Shown piece after piece: positions 24,034 to 34,452 of a stretch of 64,000 nt of DNA. The stretch comes from Pseudeuparius sepicola (Eukaryota; Arthropoda; Insecta; Coleoptera; Anthribidae): positions 65,493,949-65,557,948 of the forward strand of contig OY987298.1 of assembly GCA_963920635.1 (NCBI GenBank), in the 5' to 3' direction. A model generated the notes under the pieces. It saw only the letters and a program-made list of their open reading frames with translations. It ran no database searches and was not told the DNA's origin. Made by a program: the position numbers and the translations under genes. Each line of letters starts with the position of its first letter. Within the stretch, counting starts at the first letter, position 1.

Positions 24034-24903
24034 TATAGTCAATTGAGAGCAATTTCATAGAGAATTTTGGGCAGCGCAAACTTAAAAAGTATGTAATTAC
24101 CTACTACATTTTTTTATTTTCCAAGTCATGATAGAAACTATCAAGGGAAAAACTGGCAAAATATTGTGCTAATGAACCTAGCTCTTCGTAGTCAAAGATG
24201 GAATTAATCTTGAGGTTCTGGTCCCTTATTAATAAGGTAAATTATTTGTAATTCTTTTTGTTAGATGCCTAAATTTTAAAAATTATATAAAAATATGTAA
24301 AATCTACCTGTCTTACATGATTTTCCTATTAAATTGAATTTTAAAATTAATAAATCAGTTAAGATAAGTAATTAAAGTTGAAAATGTATACCTTATCCTA
24401 GATATTTTGTCGCTTTTATTTTAAAATAAACTTTTATTTTGTAATTTGTATTTTATTTGTCTCAATTTACTTCCAGGTAGATAAAATTGCCATGTAGGTA
24501 ATTTTTTTTAATCAATTCACTACTTTTTTCTGTGCAATATTTACATAATTGTGGTAATATAGAAAAATTCTCATTCCTACAAACAAGCCCCGAATTTCGG
24601 AATACAGATCATACAATAAAGAGAATTACGGAACATGCCCATTAAATTCGCGCATTAATATGCAACATCCCTATATACCTCTTTTGCCTGAATCAGCTGA
24701 CAGGTTCGTTAGGCGTCCTTGTCTTACTTATTGCCATTTGAAACCTATCTCTCTCTAGAGTTGGCTGCCCCAAACAACAATGAAAGTGGTACCTGTGCGC
24801 TTCCATTGTACTTACAATTCGATGCTTTTAAATAATAAAGCAGTGGGCGGTCTTACCCGCTGGGCGGGGCTACCCGGTTCTCCCCTATACGTTTCCTGGG
24901 GAG

Positions 24904-25520
24904 CACCCCAGAGTCCAAATTTTAAGTTTGCTGCCATGCAGGAGGTCGCTTCACAACGAAAAATGTAAGAAACCTCAAAATGTTTGCACTTTTTTAGGTT
25001 TTTCGCTTAAAACCAAAAACTGTGTTTGTCGAAAATGACCACTGGACGCAAAATTAAAGTAGAAATTTCCTACAAAACACACTATTCAACTTTGATTTTC
25101 TGATGGGCAGTAGGTATTGGCGCTAAAGCACGCTGAAAAACAGCAATTTTGAGCCCTTCTATACGAAAACGTAAAAAACGCCCATTCCCAACCCCACTCT
25201 AAAAATATACATGTTATCAACAAAAACTCTTATATCACCTGAAAGTACATTAAATTTTCTACAAGAGGCATCTCTAACATTCAATATTCTCATAAGGGAT
25301 ACCTCTCATCAGAAAATCAAAGAGGAATAGTGCGTTTTGTGGGAAATTTTGTCTACTTTAATTTTGCATAGAACGGTAATTTTCGAAAAAGGCAGTTTTT
25401 GAGTTTTAAGGGAAAACTGAAAAAAGTGCGAAAATTTTGAGATTCTTTGCGTTTTTCGTTGTGAAGCCGACCTCCTGCATGGCAGCAAACTTGAAATTCG
25501 GACTCAGCACCCCAGAGAAT
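24904..25520. repeat. foldback element abutting the pogo-like TIR
   Basis: Arms 24904-25110 and 25308-25520 are inverse: GCTGCCATGCAGGAGGTCG pairs with CGACCTCCTGCATGGCAGC, and TTTGATTTTCTGATG pairs with CATCAGAAAATCAAA. The outermost GAGCACCCCAGAG lies less than 30 bp from the pogo-like terminus at 24885. Open frames here are palindrome by-products. Confidence 0.7.
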
Positions 25521-25528
25521 ACATAGAT

Positions 25529-27469
25529 GCGCTGAGAAAAAACTTCCGCAGTTTTGTTTTGGAAAAACCACCTGGGCTAAGTTTAATTAGATGTTGTAAT
25601 TTAGATCTTACCACTGTAACGGTCAGACTTATATTTTTCTTCTGCATAAAATCATTTATATGTTCGCCTGATGCATAAGTTTTTTCTTTATGTATGATGC
25701 AAATTCGTTCTCTAATTCTTCAACTTCTGCAGGTGTTCATCCTAAAATTATTTTGAGTTCCTAGTTATCTATACCAATTTTTGTTTTTACTGCATATACC
25801 TATACCCTTTTTTGGTAATAGTTATTGGACCTTCTTTATTTTTAGACATTGTTTTTACAGCAGGACCGCCATCTTTACTGCTTTCAGCCACTGCAGTTAT
25901 CTGTGTACCTCTTTTTGTTTTCAGTGACACTTTAGCGTAATTTTTTTCTTAAATGTCATTTTTCATAGATAACGAAAGCCACGTAAAAACGTCTCAGTCG
26001 GTAATTTTGCATTTCTTTAAAGCGAAAGGTTTTTCCACAGTTAAATTTCAAAATATTTTGGGAAATCCCAGTCTTAAATATTAATGCAGTGTTTGTCACT
26101 TTGTCACGTTCCATTAGGAGCGGCGTGCCTAATAAATAGAAATACATAGGGTGGGTTTAATTATTATGCTGGTTTTGGTGTTTTGTCCACAAGAAGTATA
26201 ATACAGTAGGCTGTCACAGGATATGTGAAAGAAGAGGTGCGAAAGACAAAAAATTTGACTTTAACTTTTTTGATCATTTGGGGTCCCGTCTCGCTTGGTT
26301 TGAAAGTAATTTCCGTTTAAAAAAAAAGTAGGCCTTGGCCAAGATAAAGTGCCTTTTTTGTGTAAGACACGTAAAACAAATTCTAAGAAAAGTTGTTCAG
26401 AATAAACGCTTATGCCCAAAGTTTAAGACTAAGAGGCTATACTGTGATTTTGTTTTCCATTTTTTTTTTGTAATTTTAAATAGGCAATTTTCCTTTCCTC
26501 TGCAAGATACAGGATTTTTTTTATTTTGAACTAACATTTTCGCACCTTGCTTATTAAAAAATTGCAAAGAAATAAAAAAACAGAATTTTAAAGCGTTATT
26601 GTCGTCTTCTGAAAAAAAAAACATTTTCTCATCGATATTTAGTAATAAAAAGTTAATAGAATGATAAAATTAGTGATGTAAAATATAGTTTTTCAGTAGA
26701 CGCTATTAAAAATACAATTTCTAACATTATTATTGTCAACAAAAATTTCATTTCAAGACAGTAGTGTTAAAAGTAATTCACTTTTGATGTAGTAAATGAC
26801 TTAACACTGGTGTCTTAAAATAACATTTTTATCACTAACAATAATAAAATTTATATTTTTAATAACAAATTGCTTAGGTGACTGACTGATTACTTAGTTA
26901 TTCATTGTTAGACTCATTGTCTACTATTTTCTGTATGGTAGTTGGGTGAGCCATACTGATGAGGGATCACCATCCCGAAACAGTGCTGTCTATTAGCTTC
27001 GTCATTCTATTGACTTTTTATTACTAAATACCTATCGATAGCAGTTTTAAAAGCAAATCACTTTTAACACTGGTGTCTTAAAATTACATTTTTGACACTG
27101 ACAATATTGTCAAAATTGTACTTGCAATAACATCTGTAGGAAAAAAATGTATGATATACAGGGTGATCATTTTTAGCCTGGTCTCTGATCGTGGAAAACA
27201 GTGGAAGATTTGGGAACATTATTTATGGGAGATAAAGCAATAAATTGGCTCATTTAGCCTCCTTGCAAATTCGATGCTAGGCGCCGGGACGCCAAAAAAC
27301 ATTTTTCTCACCAACATACCACTTTTGTTGCTCCAATCGAAAGCACTAATTTTTCTGAATATTTTTATTAGTCATTTTTCCAATGAGTGCAGGTGCCTTC
27401 CATCGGCTTCCACGACCATCGCAGCTTCCTCTTCCCAGAAAGGACGGAGTGGGTCGAGGAGAGCGGCAA
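25529..27469. other. intergenic, small repeats only
   Basis: No supported gene. TTAACACTGGTGTCTTAAAA is repeated in direct orientation near 26801 and 27066, and inverse-like sequence lies near 26755-26775, suggesting decayed MITE material. An element-end motif ATACAGGGTGATCATTTTTA is at about 27157. Confidence 0.45.
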
Positions 27470-27625
27470 TAGCCGTGGAGGACTAGTCTGGTATATGGAC
27501 GGGTTCAAAATGGTACGGGAGCCGAGGTCTTTTGTAAGGAACTGGACAAGAGATTGACAGCCTCCCTTGGGGAACACACTACGGTGTTCCAGGTGATGCC
27601 ATTGCAATGGGAGCGGATGAATCAC
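27470..27625 (+). pseudogene. LINE RNase H domain fragment
   Basis: The plus strand gives VWYMDGFKM (the first catalytic Asp of RNase H, normally YTDGS), then in other frames ELDKRLTASLGEHTTVFQ. This is the typical RNase H pattern of Jockey/R1-type LINEs. There are at least two frameshifts and both sides are missing. Confidence 0.65.
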
Positions 27626-27639
27626 TCAGGCTCAGGGTG

Positions 27640-28715
27640 TTGACCATTCAACTGTTTTGAGGGGATTCCATGGCACAGTTGACTGGCCAGATACCTTTAA
27701 ATTTCTTTTGACACCCGGTACAATGGAACGCCCTGTATTTTTTTTAAATTAGTGTACAGTGTGGCCCGTTTGGAATGGAGACACCTCTGTAAAATTTGTA
27801 TTTTTGCTCCGATTTTGAAAAACTTTTTTTGTTAGATAGGTCTCTGAAAATACCATTCGACACACCTTCCAATTGTTTTGAAAACCAAACACCTGGCTAA
27901 CTGCGACATTTTTTATACAAGAAATCATATTAAGCATTTTTTTATCAAAAAAATTTTACTAAAAAACGTTTAGAATGAACCAAAAATCCAAAATCTAAAG
28001 TTTTATCAAAATCAAAAAATAAAAAATTTCCGAAAAAAATAAATTGAAGGTCCAAAAATCACATTTTAATGAATTTCTACGGATAGCAAAGTGTGCCACG
28101 AAAATTTAAAGTTAAAAAATTAACTTTGCTAACCGTAAAAATTGATTAAAATGTGATTTTTGGACCTACAATTTATTTTTTCGGATTTTTTTTATTTTTT
28201 GATTTTGATAAAACTTTGGATTTGGGATTTTTGGTTCATTCTAAACAACTTTTTTTTAGTAAATTTTTTTGATAAAAAAATGCCTAATATGATTTCTTGA
28301 ACTTTGGGGGTATAAAAAATGTAGCAGTTAGACAGGTGTTTGGTTTTCAAAACAATTGGAAGGTGTGTCGAATAGTATTTTCAGTTACCTATCTAACAAA
28401 AAAAGTTTTTTAAAATCGGAGCAAAAATAACAATTTTACAGAGGTGTCTCCATTCCAAACGGGCCACACTGTATGGAGGTTTTTGGTGTCCTGATTAACG
28501 CTATGGTCTCAGATTTTAAATAAAAAAACGCTAAATGGTTTTCGTAAATATGGAGGTATAAAAAACATAGCCATAATTGGATCTGCATTTTGACAAAAGT
28601 AATAACGTCAAAAGAAGCGTTTTTTTGAAGACCTTTCCAACAAAAAAAGGTTTTTGAAAATATTTCACAAAATATTTTTTTATTGATTTGCATACACTTA
28701 AACGTATACACACTG
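27640..28715. mobile_element. partial foldback (52406 family) interrupted by another foldback
   Basis: 27640-27754 (GGGGATTCCATGGCACA, CCCTGTAT) and 28474-28715 (CTGATTAACGCTATGG, AATGGTTTTCGTAAA, CAAAAGAAGCGTTTTT) are the two halves of a right arm of the family complete at 52406-53647. The element at 27757-28471 splits them. The left arm is mostly missing. Confidence 0.65.
27757..28471. mobile_element. 715-bp foldback with TA duplication, nested
   Basis: It begins CAGTGTGGCCCGTTTGGA and ends in the exact inverse, with TA on both sides (27755-27756, 28472-28473). The arms of about 350 bp meet near 28115 around TTAAAGTTAAAAAATTAA. It sits inside the right arm of another foldback, so it is younger than its host element. 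No coding region. Confidence 0.85.
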
Positions 28716-28726
28716 TATACAATACA

Positions 28727-29618
28727 CAGCGTGTCCCGCTTTGATGTCCGGAAGAGGAAAAAGTTTTTTATTTGTGTGTTTACGACAAAAAGTCACTCTT
28801 TATAAAAACTCCTGCATGTTCCAAAACGCCCAAAACTGTTAAAATATTTTTGATTTTTTATACAGGGTGTTCAGTATTTCGAAAAATTTAGAATAATTTT
28901 GTAAGTCGCCAAAAGGACCGTTGTTTTTGACAATATCGAAAAATATTATCAGGGATGTCATTTAGAATCCACAGAGGGTTACAAATTTGAGGTTTCAGCA
29001 ATTTATGTTATTTTTTTTTAACAAGGCCGGCAGGTAATTTGTTTGTGCCGCTTCATTTGATAGTTGCTATTACGTCAATTTATTGCCAACAATATGGAAA
29101 ATTTACTTAAGCAAGCTATAATGTTATTAAAATTTACAAAAATTAATTTCACTCAAATTTATTACCTCCAACTTCTGCACAAATTTCAACTCTTCTAATA
29201 AATTCTCTACACATTTTGTATTTCGTGTGGAGGAATATTTGCAATTGTATCCCTTATTCTGTTTTTTAAAGTGTCCACATTATTATTAAGGTTCAGCATA
29301 AACTTTTTGTTTCAGGCCTTGTTAAAAAAAAATCAAATTAATTGCTGAAACCTCAAATTTTTAACCCCCTGTGGATTCTTAATGACATCCTTGATAATTT
29401 TTTTCGATATTGTCAAAAACAACGGTACTTTACTCTTGGCAAATAAAATTTTTCTAAATTTTTCGAAATACTGAACACCCTGTATAAAAAATCTCAAATA
29501 TTTTAACAGTTTTGGGCGTTATGGAACAAGCAGGAGTTTTTATAAGGAGTGGCTTCTTGTCATAAACCCACGAATAAAAAACTTTTCCCTCTTCCGGACA
29601 TCAGAGCGGGACAAGCTG
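28727..29618. mobile_element. 892-bp foldback element
   Basis: The ends are CAGCGTGTCCCGCTTTGATG and the inverse of CAGCTTGTCCCGCTCTGATG. The arms extend at least 300 bp on each side (TACAGGGTGTTCAGTATTTC near 28862 pairs with its inverse near 29465). A TA follows the right end; the left flank reads TACA. No transposase. Confidence 0.8.
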
Positions 29619-30387
29619 TATGTTGTATGTTTGCTCCAGCCGTTTTTTCAAATTTTTGACAGAGAGCTACAGTCACGTGGAAACATTTGCCTGGGTGAAT
29701 TTCCATATTTTTTAATGCAAAAGGTAAGCCCACAGTGTAATTTCAAAATAAATCATTAATAATTAAAAATTATCCCGCTATGTTGCAAACTTTTTGTAGG
29801 GCACTATAATATATTTGTTTATAAACAAAAAACATGAGGAAGGCAAAATAAATTGGTGAACCGTCCCCAAGTACCAAAAAAATGAATACTTGGCAATTAA
29901 CCACACAGTTAAACTCAACACGAAAATAATGACAAAGCTAGAGCAGTCACGTAGCGGCTACCGGCAGGGTGAGTACCATTCCCTGGTTAAGCAAGAGCTA
30001 TCCCCAAGCATCTGAGTAATTTGCTTTCATGAACCCGGGGACGCCAGGCTAAAACTTCTTTCACGATGGTCCCTGGGAAAACCCTAAGTTTCCATGAGGT
30101 ATACAATTCGGACCGAATACACCTTTGTAATAACAAATACACTATGTGCATTCAATCCAGTACCCATGTAAATGTACTTTATGTAAATTTAGAATTATCT
30201 TGTAATTTCAGGATGTTTATGTTTATTTATCTGCCTTACCAATTTTAGAATATGGGATTGGGACCGATGAAATTATATCGAAACGAGGAAATATTGAATG
30301 AAAAATCTAAGAAACGAAGAAAAAACTAAGAAACCACTGCTTCTGGAGTCGGGATGATCCGAAAGCCCTCGGAAAACTGACGAAAGT
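29619..30387. other. intergenic, nothing recognised
   Basis: A slightly GC-richer stretch at about 29940-30100 has no open frame or RNA fold that I can name. A 60-residue open frame at 30066-30248 is unsupported. Confidence 0.4.
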
Positions 30388-30395
30388 GATGCGAC

Positions 30396-31975
30396 TACGG
30401 AGCGCTATAAGAAGGAGATAAATCGCAATGTCAACCTAATGGGCCTGAAATCGGACTTGTAATTGAGCTTTTTGAAAACACCGCTAGAGGCGCACGTGTT
30501 CTAACCGAGTCTAAAAATGTACGGAATAGCGCTTTAAAACAAAAATGATTTTCAATGAATTATGTGTATATTGGGTGGTACATGGATTATATCAAGTATA
30601 TTTTGAAATATTCCGGACGGCTCTGAAATAAATAAAAATCGATTGGCTATATCAATGAATAAGGGGTTCTTTATTCATAGAGCTATATGGCTATCCCACA
30701 ACCATAGATAAAGGATTTATATATAGGGACCCACAACGGAGCTAAATAAACTATCGCAAATATTAATTTGGTGAATGATTAAAAAATTAACTTACGTTGA
30801 GATTTGTGGGCATATAATCAAGTTGGGAAATAAAGCCATTTTTTTGGACATAAACAATTACTATTATTAATTATTCGCTCTCTATTTTCCTGGAGTATTT
30901 GGGAAATATAGCTTTTGTGAAGTATCGAATTAAAATAGATCTTTGTTTATTTAATAATAAAAAACAAGGTGTGAAAATGTAGTTTATTTGTGAAATTTTA
31001 CAAATATTTGTAACTATAATAAATTAGCCTAGATTAAATATTTTAAAGTAAATTACAATTTTGACTGTTGTCTCAATTCTCTCGTTTTTTCTTTTTATCT
31101 TTATCGATGATATTCTTCCTTTACTTAAAAAGCATGCCAAAGATTGCACCCATGAACCTCTGAATGGTTGAAACATCATTACTAAGGCATGATCTCCCTT
31201 TTAATTTTTTTTATGTAAAGGTGTATAATCACCCAAATCGTCTATAAGAAGTTTACCTACGATGAGGAAAAATAATAATAAAGAAAAATAATCTGCTAGA
31301 TGTATAAATACTCCTTTTTTCGAAGAAGTTCGAAAGTTGATTTCTGAAAACCATAACACCCACTCATTCTTCTAATATATTTACTTAAAGTTACACAACA
31401 AGGAAGTGGTAGGAGTTTTTGTTTTCGCAAATGCTCGTATGTATAGCTCTTATTTGAAGACACTCGTAACTCCATGGCAGTGTATAACGCTGATTTTTGG
31501 GTTGGTTACTTTTGAAGCAGCAAAACACATTCTAACTGCTTCTTGTTGAGAGCTTGGTAGTTCTGATATAATCTGCTCTAAAGACCCAGAGGTCAACATG
31601 GCACTTTTTTGCATTGTTCTACCTAACTTATAAGTTTAGCAATCTGAAGGTGGAAATGAAAAATAAAATGGAAACCAAAGTTTGATATTTTTTTTCGGGT
31701 AACACAACCAAGACGTAGGTTCTATCTGTATTTCCTTTCATATCACTCATTTTTTATAAATGTTAGCAAAATACGCGAAAAATCCACTGAATTTAATATA
31801 AAAATAGCACAAATTTGTGGAACTTCACAAAAAACATCAATCAATAATAGCGCCGCGAACGACTGACGCGCCACCGACGTCGAAAACTTGAACTGCAATA
31901 AAAGTAAGGCTGGAAATTTCGAAAAAGTGCTGTATCGATATATCTCCTTCTTATAGCGCTCCGTAGCGCTCCGTA
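30396..31975 (-). mobile_element. P-superfamily element, 1,580 bp, non-autonomous
   Basis: The exact 8-bp duplication GATGCGAC flanks it (30388-30395, 31976-31983). The TIRs begin TACGGAGCGCTATAAGAAGG; the right TIR carries its first 10 bases (TACGGAGCGC) twice. An 8-bp duplication together with a P-type transposase relic on the minus strand supports the P superfamily. Confidence 0.75.
31338..31614 (-). pseudogene. P-element-type (THAP9-like) transposase fragment
   Basis: Reading down from 31614: MQKSAMLTSGSLEQIISELP then SSQQEAVRMCFAASKVTNPK. After a shift RYTLPWSYECLQIRAIHTS, and after another LPCCVTLSKYIRRMSGCYGF. The order (QQ.AVR.CF.A.K, then RY...W.YECL..R, then LP...TL.KYI....G.YGF) matches the segment between the coiled coil and the RNase H-like domain of P/THAP9 transposases. 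Several frameshifts and the lack of the DDE-like core make it dead. Confidence 0.7.
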
Positions 31976-31983
31976 GATGCGAC

Positions 31984-32336
31984 TGTAAAAAACATTTTTG
32001 TTTACGTCTTAGACGTCAAATAATTAAAAAAAAAATCTATACAAGATGTCAAAGTAATAAAAATAAACTATAGGTGCCCAAATGTCCTGTCACCAAAATG
32101 ACCAGTGCCCAAAAGTCCTGTTCCGGTATTTCCGGCATCTCCAGCAAGCACATGGTGAGCTAAAAAAAGTGTCGGACATTACAGCTGTGTCTTTATTAAT
32201 CAATCAATCAATCAATTAATCATTTATTGGTGATACAAGCTTGAGAACACTTTTCACAAGTCACGCAATTTTAAGACCAAAACAATAGAAATTTAAGAGT
32301 AAAAACCACCACCAGCAAGACTCAATACAATGAAAC
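31984..32336. other. intergenic with short internal repeat
   Basis: GTGCCCAAATGTCCTGT and GTGCCCAAAAGTCCTGT occur as near-direct repeats at about 32073 and 32106. A run of AATCAATC lies near 32200. No gene. Confidence 0.45.
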
Positions 32337-32339
32337 AAT

Positions 32340-32736
32340 TGGCGTTTTCGGCTTGCACGCACTGGCTCCATGCTAGAGTGCACTCAGTTTTAACTTTTTG
32401 CTCTGAGTGCGCTACTCTGTTCAATAAAGGCTTATTAGAAATTCGTTTTCTTCGTCACTGCTGCTGCTGCTGCTATCCATATATTCGCTTCATACCAACG
32501 GATCCATATTTTTTTTATAAACATACTACCATAACCTTAAAATATTTTTCAGTGCACCTTTTGCACCGTTTATTTTGACGGTGCAGAAAAATGCAAATCG
32601 AGCGAGTGTTCCAGGCAAGCCGAACATGGACACTGCCATGCACTTTGAAGGTATGAACAAGTCGAACACTTTAGTACTTTTGCACTGTGCAAGTCGAACA
32701 CGCGGAACTGTCAAAATTCGCATTTAGTGCGCACTA
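32340..32736. mobile_element. left part of a MITE split by the giant palindromic element
   Basis: GGCGTTTTCGGCTTGCAC at about 32343 is mirrored right of the giant element by GTGCAACAAGCCGAAAACGC (47708-47727). The simplest reading is a MITE of about 420 bp into which the 15-kb element inserted close to the right TIR, duplicating GTGCAA. No clear target duplication of the MITE itself was found. Confidence 0.45.
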
Positions 32737-32820
32737 GTGCAAAGTAGTAATACAAAGAGAGTTCTAACCCACGACCTTGAAAAAAGCGTGCAAAGTGGCT
32801 ACGTCATGCCCGAGGTCACG

Positions 32821-33050
32821 TGACGTCACCGGATGACCCCAGTTGACCCCTAGATCCTGATAGATTAACCTTTGACCTTTGGGCCACGTGTGACCCCCAG
32901 TTGACCCCCCCCCCCCACTCCAACGGCGGGTGTCAGCCCCCACTCCAACGACGGGGCAACCCCCACTCCAACGGCTTGGTGGGGTGAGGTCTATATATTC
33001 GTGCGCAAGAGCAGTTTTCCCGTTATATACACTTACAATTTCCTACAGTC
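32821..33050 (+). promoter_or_regulatory. left-arm promoter with nuclear-receptor half-sites
   Basis: A CRE TGACGTCA is at 32821-32828 and E-box CACGTG sites at about 32817-32822 and 32885-32890. Half-sites of the AGGTCA/GGGTCA class (read as TGACCC or TGACCT) lie at about 32834, 32845, 32873, 32891 and 32902. A 12-C run follows. Then come three copies of a 20-24 bp unit containing CACTCCAACG (about 32916-32975). TATATA at 32992-32997 and TATATA at 33024-33029 each have a CAGT initiator 20-22 bp further on (33012, 33046). The first gene starts at 33069. Binding of receptors is inferred from motif only. Confidence 0.6.
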
Positions 33051-33068
33051 TGATTTGCCGAGTTCAAA

Positions 33069-33377
33069 ATGCAGTCGTTCCTGAATCACCTGAACAAGAA
33101 TTTGATCTTCAAGAAATTCGAAAGCGTTCAAAATATGGAGGTGGGTGAAAATTTTCAAATCACGAGCGTGGACAAAGTCAACACGCAATACGGAGAGAAG
33201 GTCTACGTCGAGTTCGAAGAATTTAAGACGGTGCTGCCGCAACGATACACGGCCGAGTTTACGCCCCAACGGATCGAAGAAATTAATAGGGATATCGGTA
33301 ACGGAAGGAGGTATTACATGAAGAGTCTTGGACCCGTCGGCCGATCTACAAATATCGAATTTATTGTAGAACCATGA
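33069..33377 (+). CDS. small conserved-looking protein of the giant element, 102 aa (left copy)
   Basis: ATG at 33069 (TTCAAAATGC) follows two TATA boxes and reads 102 codons to TGA at 33375-33377. The protein is charged, without signal peptide or membrane segment. The middle (VGENFQITSVDKVNTQYGEK, VYVEFEEFKTVLPQRYT) alternates beta-like stretches and ends GPVGRSTNIEFIVEP. This reminds me of small OB-fold-like, possibly single-stranded-DNA-binding proteins carried by insect mobile DNA; that is an impression, not a match. The last four bases overlap the next gene (ATGA). An identical protein is encoded in the right arm. Confidence 0.7.
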   Translation: MQSFLNHLNKNLIFKKFESVQNMEVGENFQITSVDKVNTQYGEKVYVEFEEFKTVLPQRYTAEFTPQRIEEINRDIGNGRRYYMKSLGPVGRSTNIEFIVEP

Positions 33378-33496
33378 CGAAGCTGGAGTACAGAAGAAAA
33401 CTGCAACAATATTTGAAGAATTTAGAAGCATTGAAATATGAACTTATGTTATATGAAATTAAAATGAAGATAAAACATATTGACTTACACAATTAA
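33374..33496 (+). CDS. 40-aa lysine-rich helical protein of the giant element (left copy)
   Basis: The ATG at 33374 overlaps the upstream stop as ATGA, the arrangement used for termination-reinitiation in compact viral and retroelement transcripts. The 40 residues (MTKLEYRRKLQQYLKNLEAL, then a second charged half ending KHIDLHN) look like one long amphipathic helix with heptad-spaced leucines and tyrosines. No family is recognised. A poly(A) signal follows 5 bp after the stop. The frame is kept in the right arm. Confidence 0.5.
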   Translation: MTKLEYRRKLQQYLKNLEALKYELMLYEIKMKIKHIDLHN

Positions 33497-33501
33497 TTTT
33501 T

Positions 33502-33507
33502 AATAAA
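33502..33507 (+). terminator. polyadenylation signal AATAAA (left arm)
   Basis: AATAAA five bases after the stop of the 40-aa frame, the expected 3' end for a short bicistronic transcript from the promoter at about 32990. Mirrored in the right arm at about 46944-46949. Confidence 0.55.
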
Positions 33508-34021
33508 CGTTTAAAAATCTTTTGTTGTGTTTTTTTATAAGAATCTTTGTGTTGAAGGGAAAACACCTGAAGCATCATATTATAATAAAACTCTCACTCT
33601 AAGCAATAATATCACTCTATTCCACTGTTATGTGTATACAGGGTGATTCTTAACTTATACACATAAATTTGGAAAATTGTAGGTTATGTCAAGTAATGGC
33701 TAATAATGAAAAAAAAAGTCTAATAAAATTGTTATCGATAAGGTCTGCGTTTGTGATCTTATGAACCATAATTTTTAATTTATTTGTGCAAATAAACCCC
33801 GAATTGTTCAAGTACACAAAATTATAACTCAGCTGTTGCGTCGCATCGGGTTACTCGCTGCGAACGCGTGACCGCATAGTAAATATATAGTAAGAGAAAA
33901 CACGTGGAATAGTTCACGACAGACGCCTGCTTTGTTTGGTCGAGCACTCAGCGATTTTGCTGAAACCGCATATAGAACAATAGGCTACAAATTTCACCCA
34001 ATTATCTTCTAAATAAAAAAA

Positions 34022-34394
34022 TCTGAAAAAATTGCAGATAGAATAATAAACGGAAAATTTGGGAAAATCAGCATGTAACGCAAACGATTTAGGCCGGAAT
34101 CTTCAACTAGACACGTGGAAATCCGAGGTAGACTCCTTGGTATCAGGAAATGTGATACATTATGGTAAATAAGAAACCACGTGGAACCGTATATGATGCG
34201 ATGTACAACGTAAACAATTAGTACGTCAGGGGCTCGGATTTTCTGCTGATGCAGGTATATCGTGATTTCCAAATATATCTTCTGATCGGCTGATCGGAAA
34301 AAATCCTCATATAGCGCAATCGATTTTGGGGCCACCCCTTGGGGGGGGTGGACTTAGTCTACCCCGGGGTGGGTGGGGGGTGGCGGGTGGGCAA
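34022..34394. other. segment present only in the left arm (373 bp)
   Basis: The left arm reads AAATAAAAAAA, then this segment, then CTACGTGCC. The right arm (about 46428-46442) joins the two directly. The segment ends in a G-rich run at about 34337-34391 (GGGGGGGGTGG, GGGGTGGGTGGGGGGTGGCG) with G-quadruplex potential on the plus strand. Because it also contains part of a hairpin whose other half is still in the right arm, a deletion from the right arm is likelier than an insertion in the left. Confidence 0.75.
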
Positions 34395-34452
34395 CTACGT
34401 GCCAGGAGGAACGGAGGCCGAAGGCCTCCGTCCGACTGGCATGTAGTTGCCC
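34389..34452. repeat. perfect-looking hairpin in the left arm
   Basis: GGGCAACTACGTGCCAG pairs with CTGGCATGTAGTTGCCC, with an inner stem ACGGAGGCC-GAA-GGCCTCCGT. It looks like a small foldback end. The right arm keeps only the portion from CTACGTGCC inward. Confidence 0.75.

Larger units (their letters stand above)
22595..24885 (-). mobile_element. pogo/Tigger-like TIR element, decayed
   Basis: The termini GGGGAGAACCGGGTAGCCCC (22595) and its exact complement (ending 24885) are flanked by TATA on both sides, compatible with a TA duplication. A minus-strand remnant of a pogo-type helix-turn-helix lies at 22939-23040. Further ACCCG/GGGTA motifs lie near the ends (22775-22800, 24845-24870). 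Most of the transposase is gone. The 23.1-24.8 kb part also carries a THAP-like remnant. Confidence 0.7.

Noticed and set aside
33033..33431. 132-aa frame antisense to the 102-aa gene (mirror 47020-47418)
   Set aside because: Shadow of the sense frame, which has the promoter, start context and poly(A) signal.
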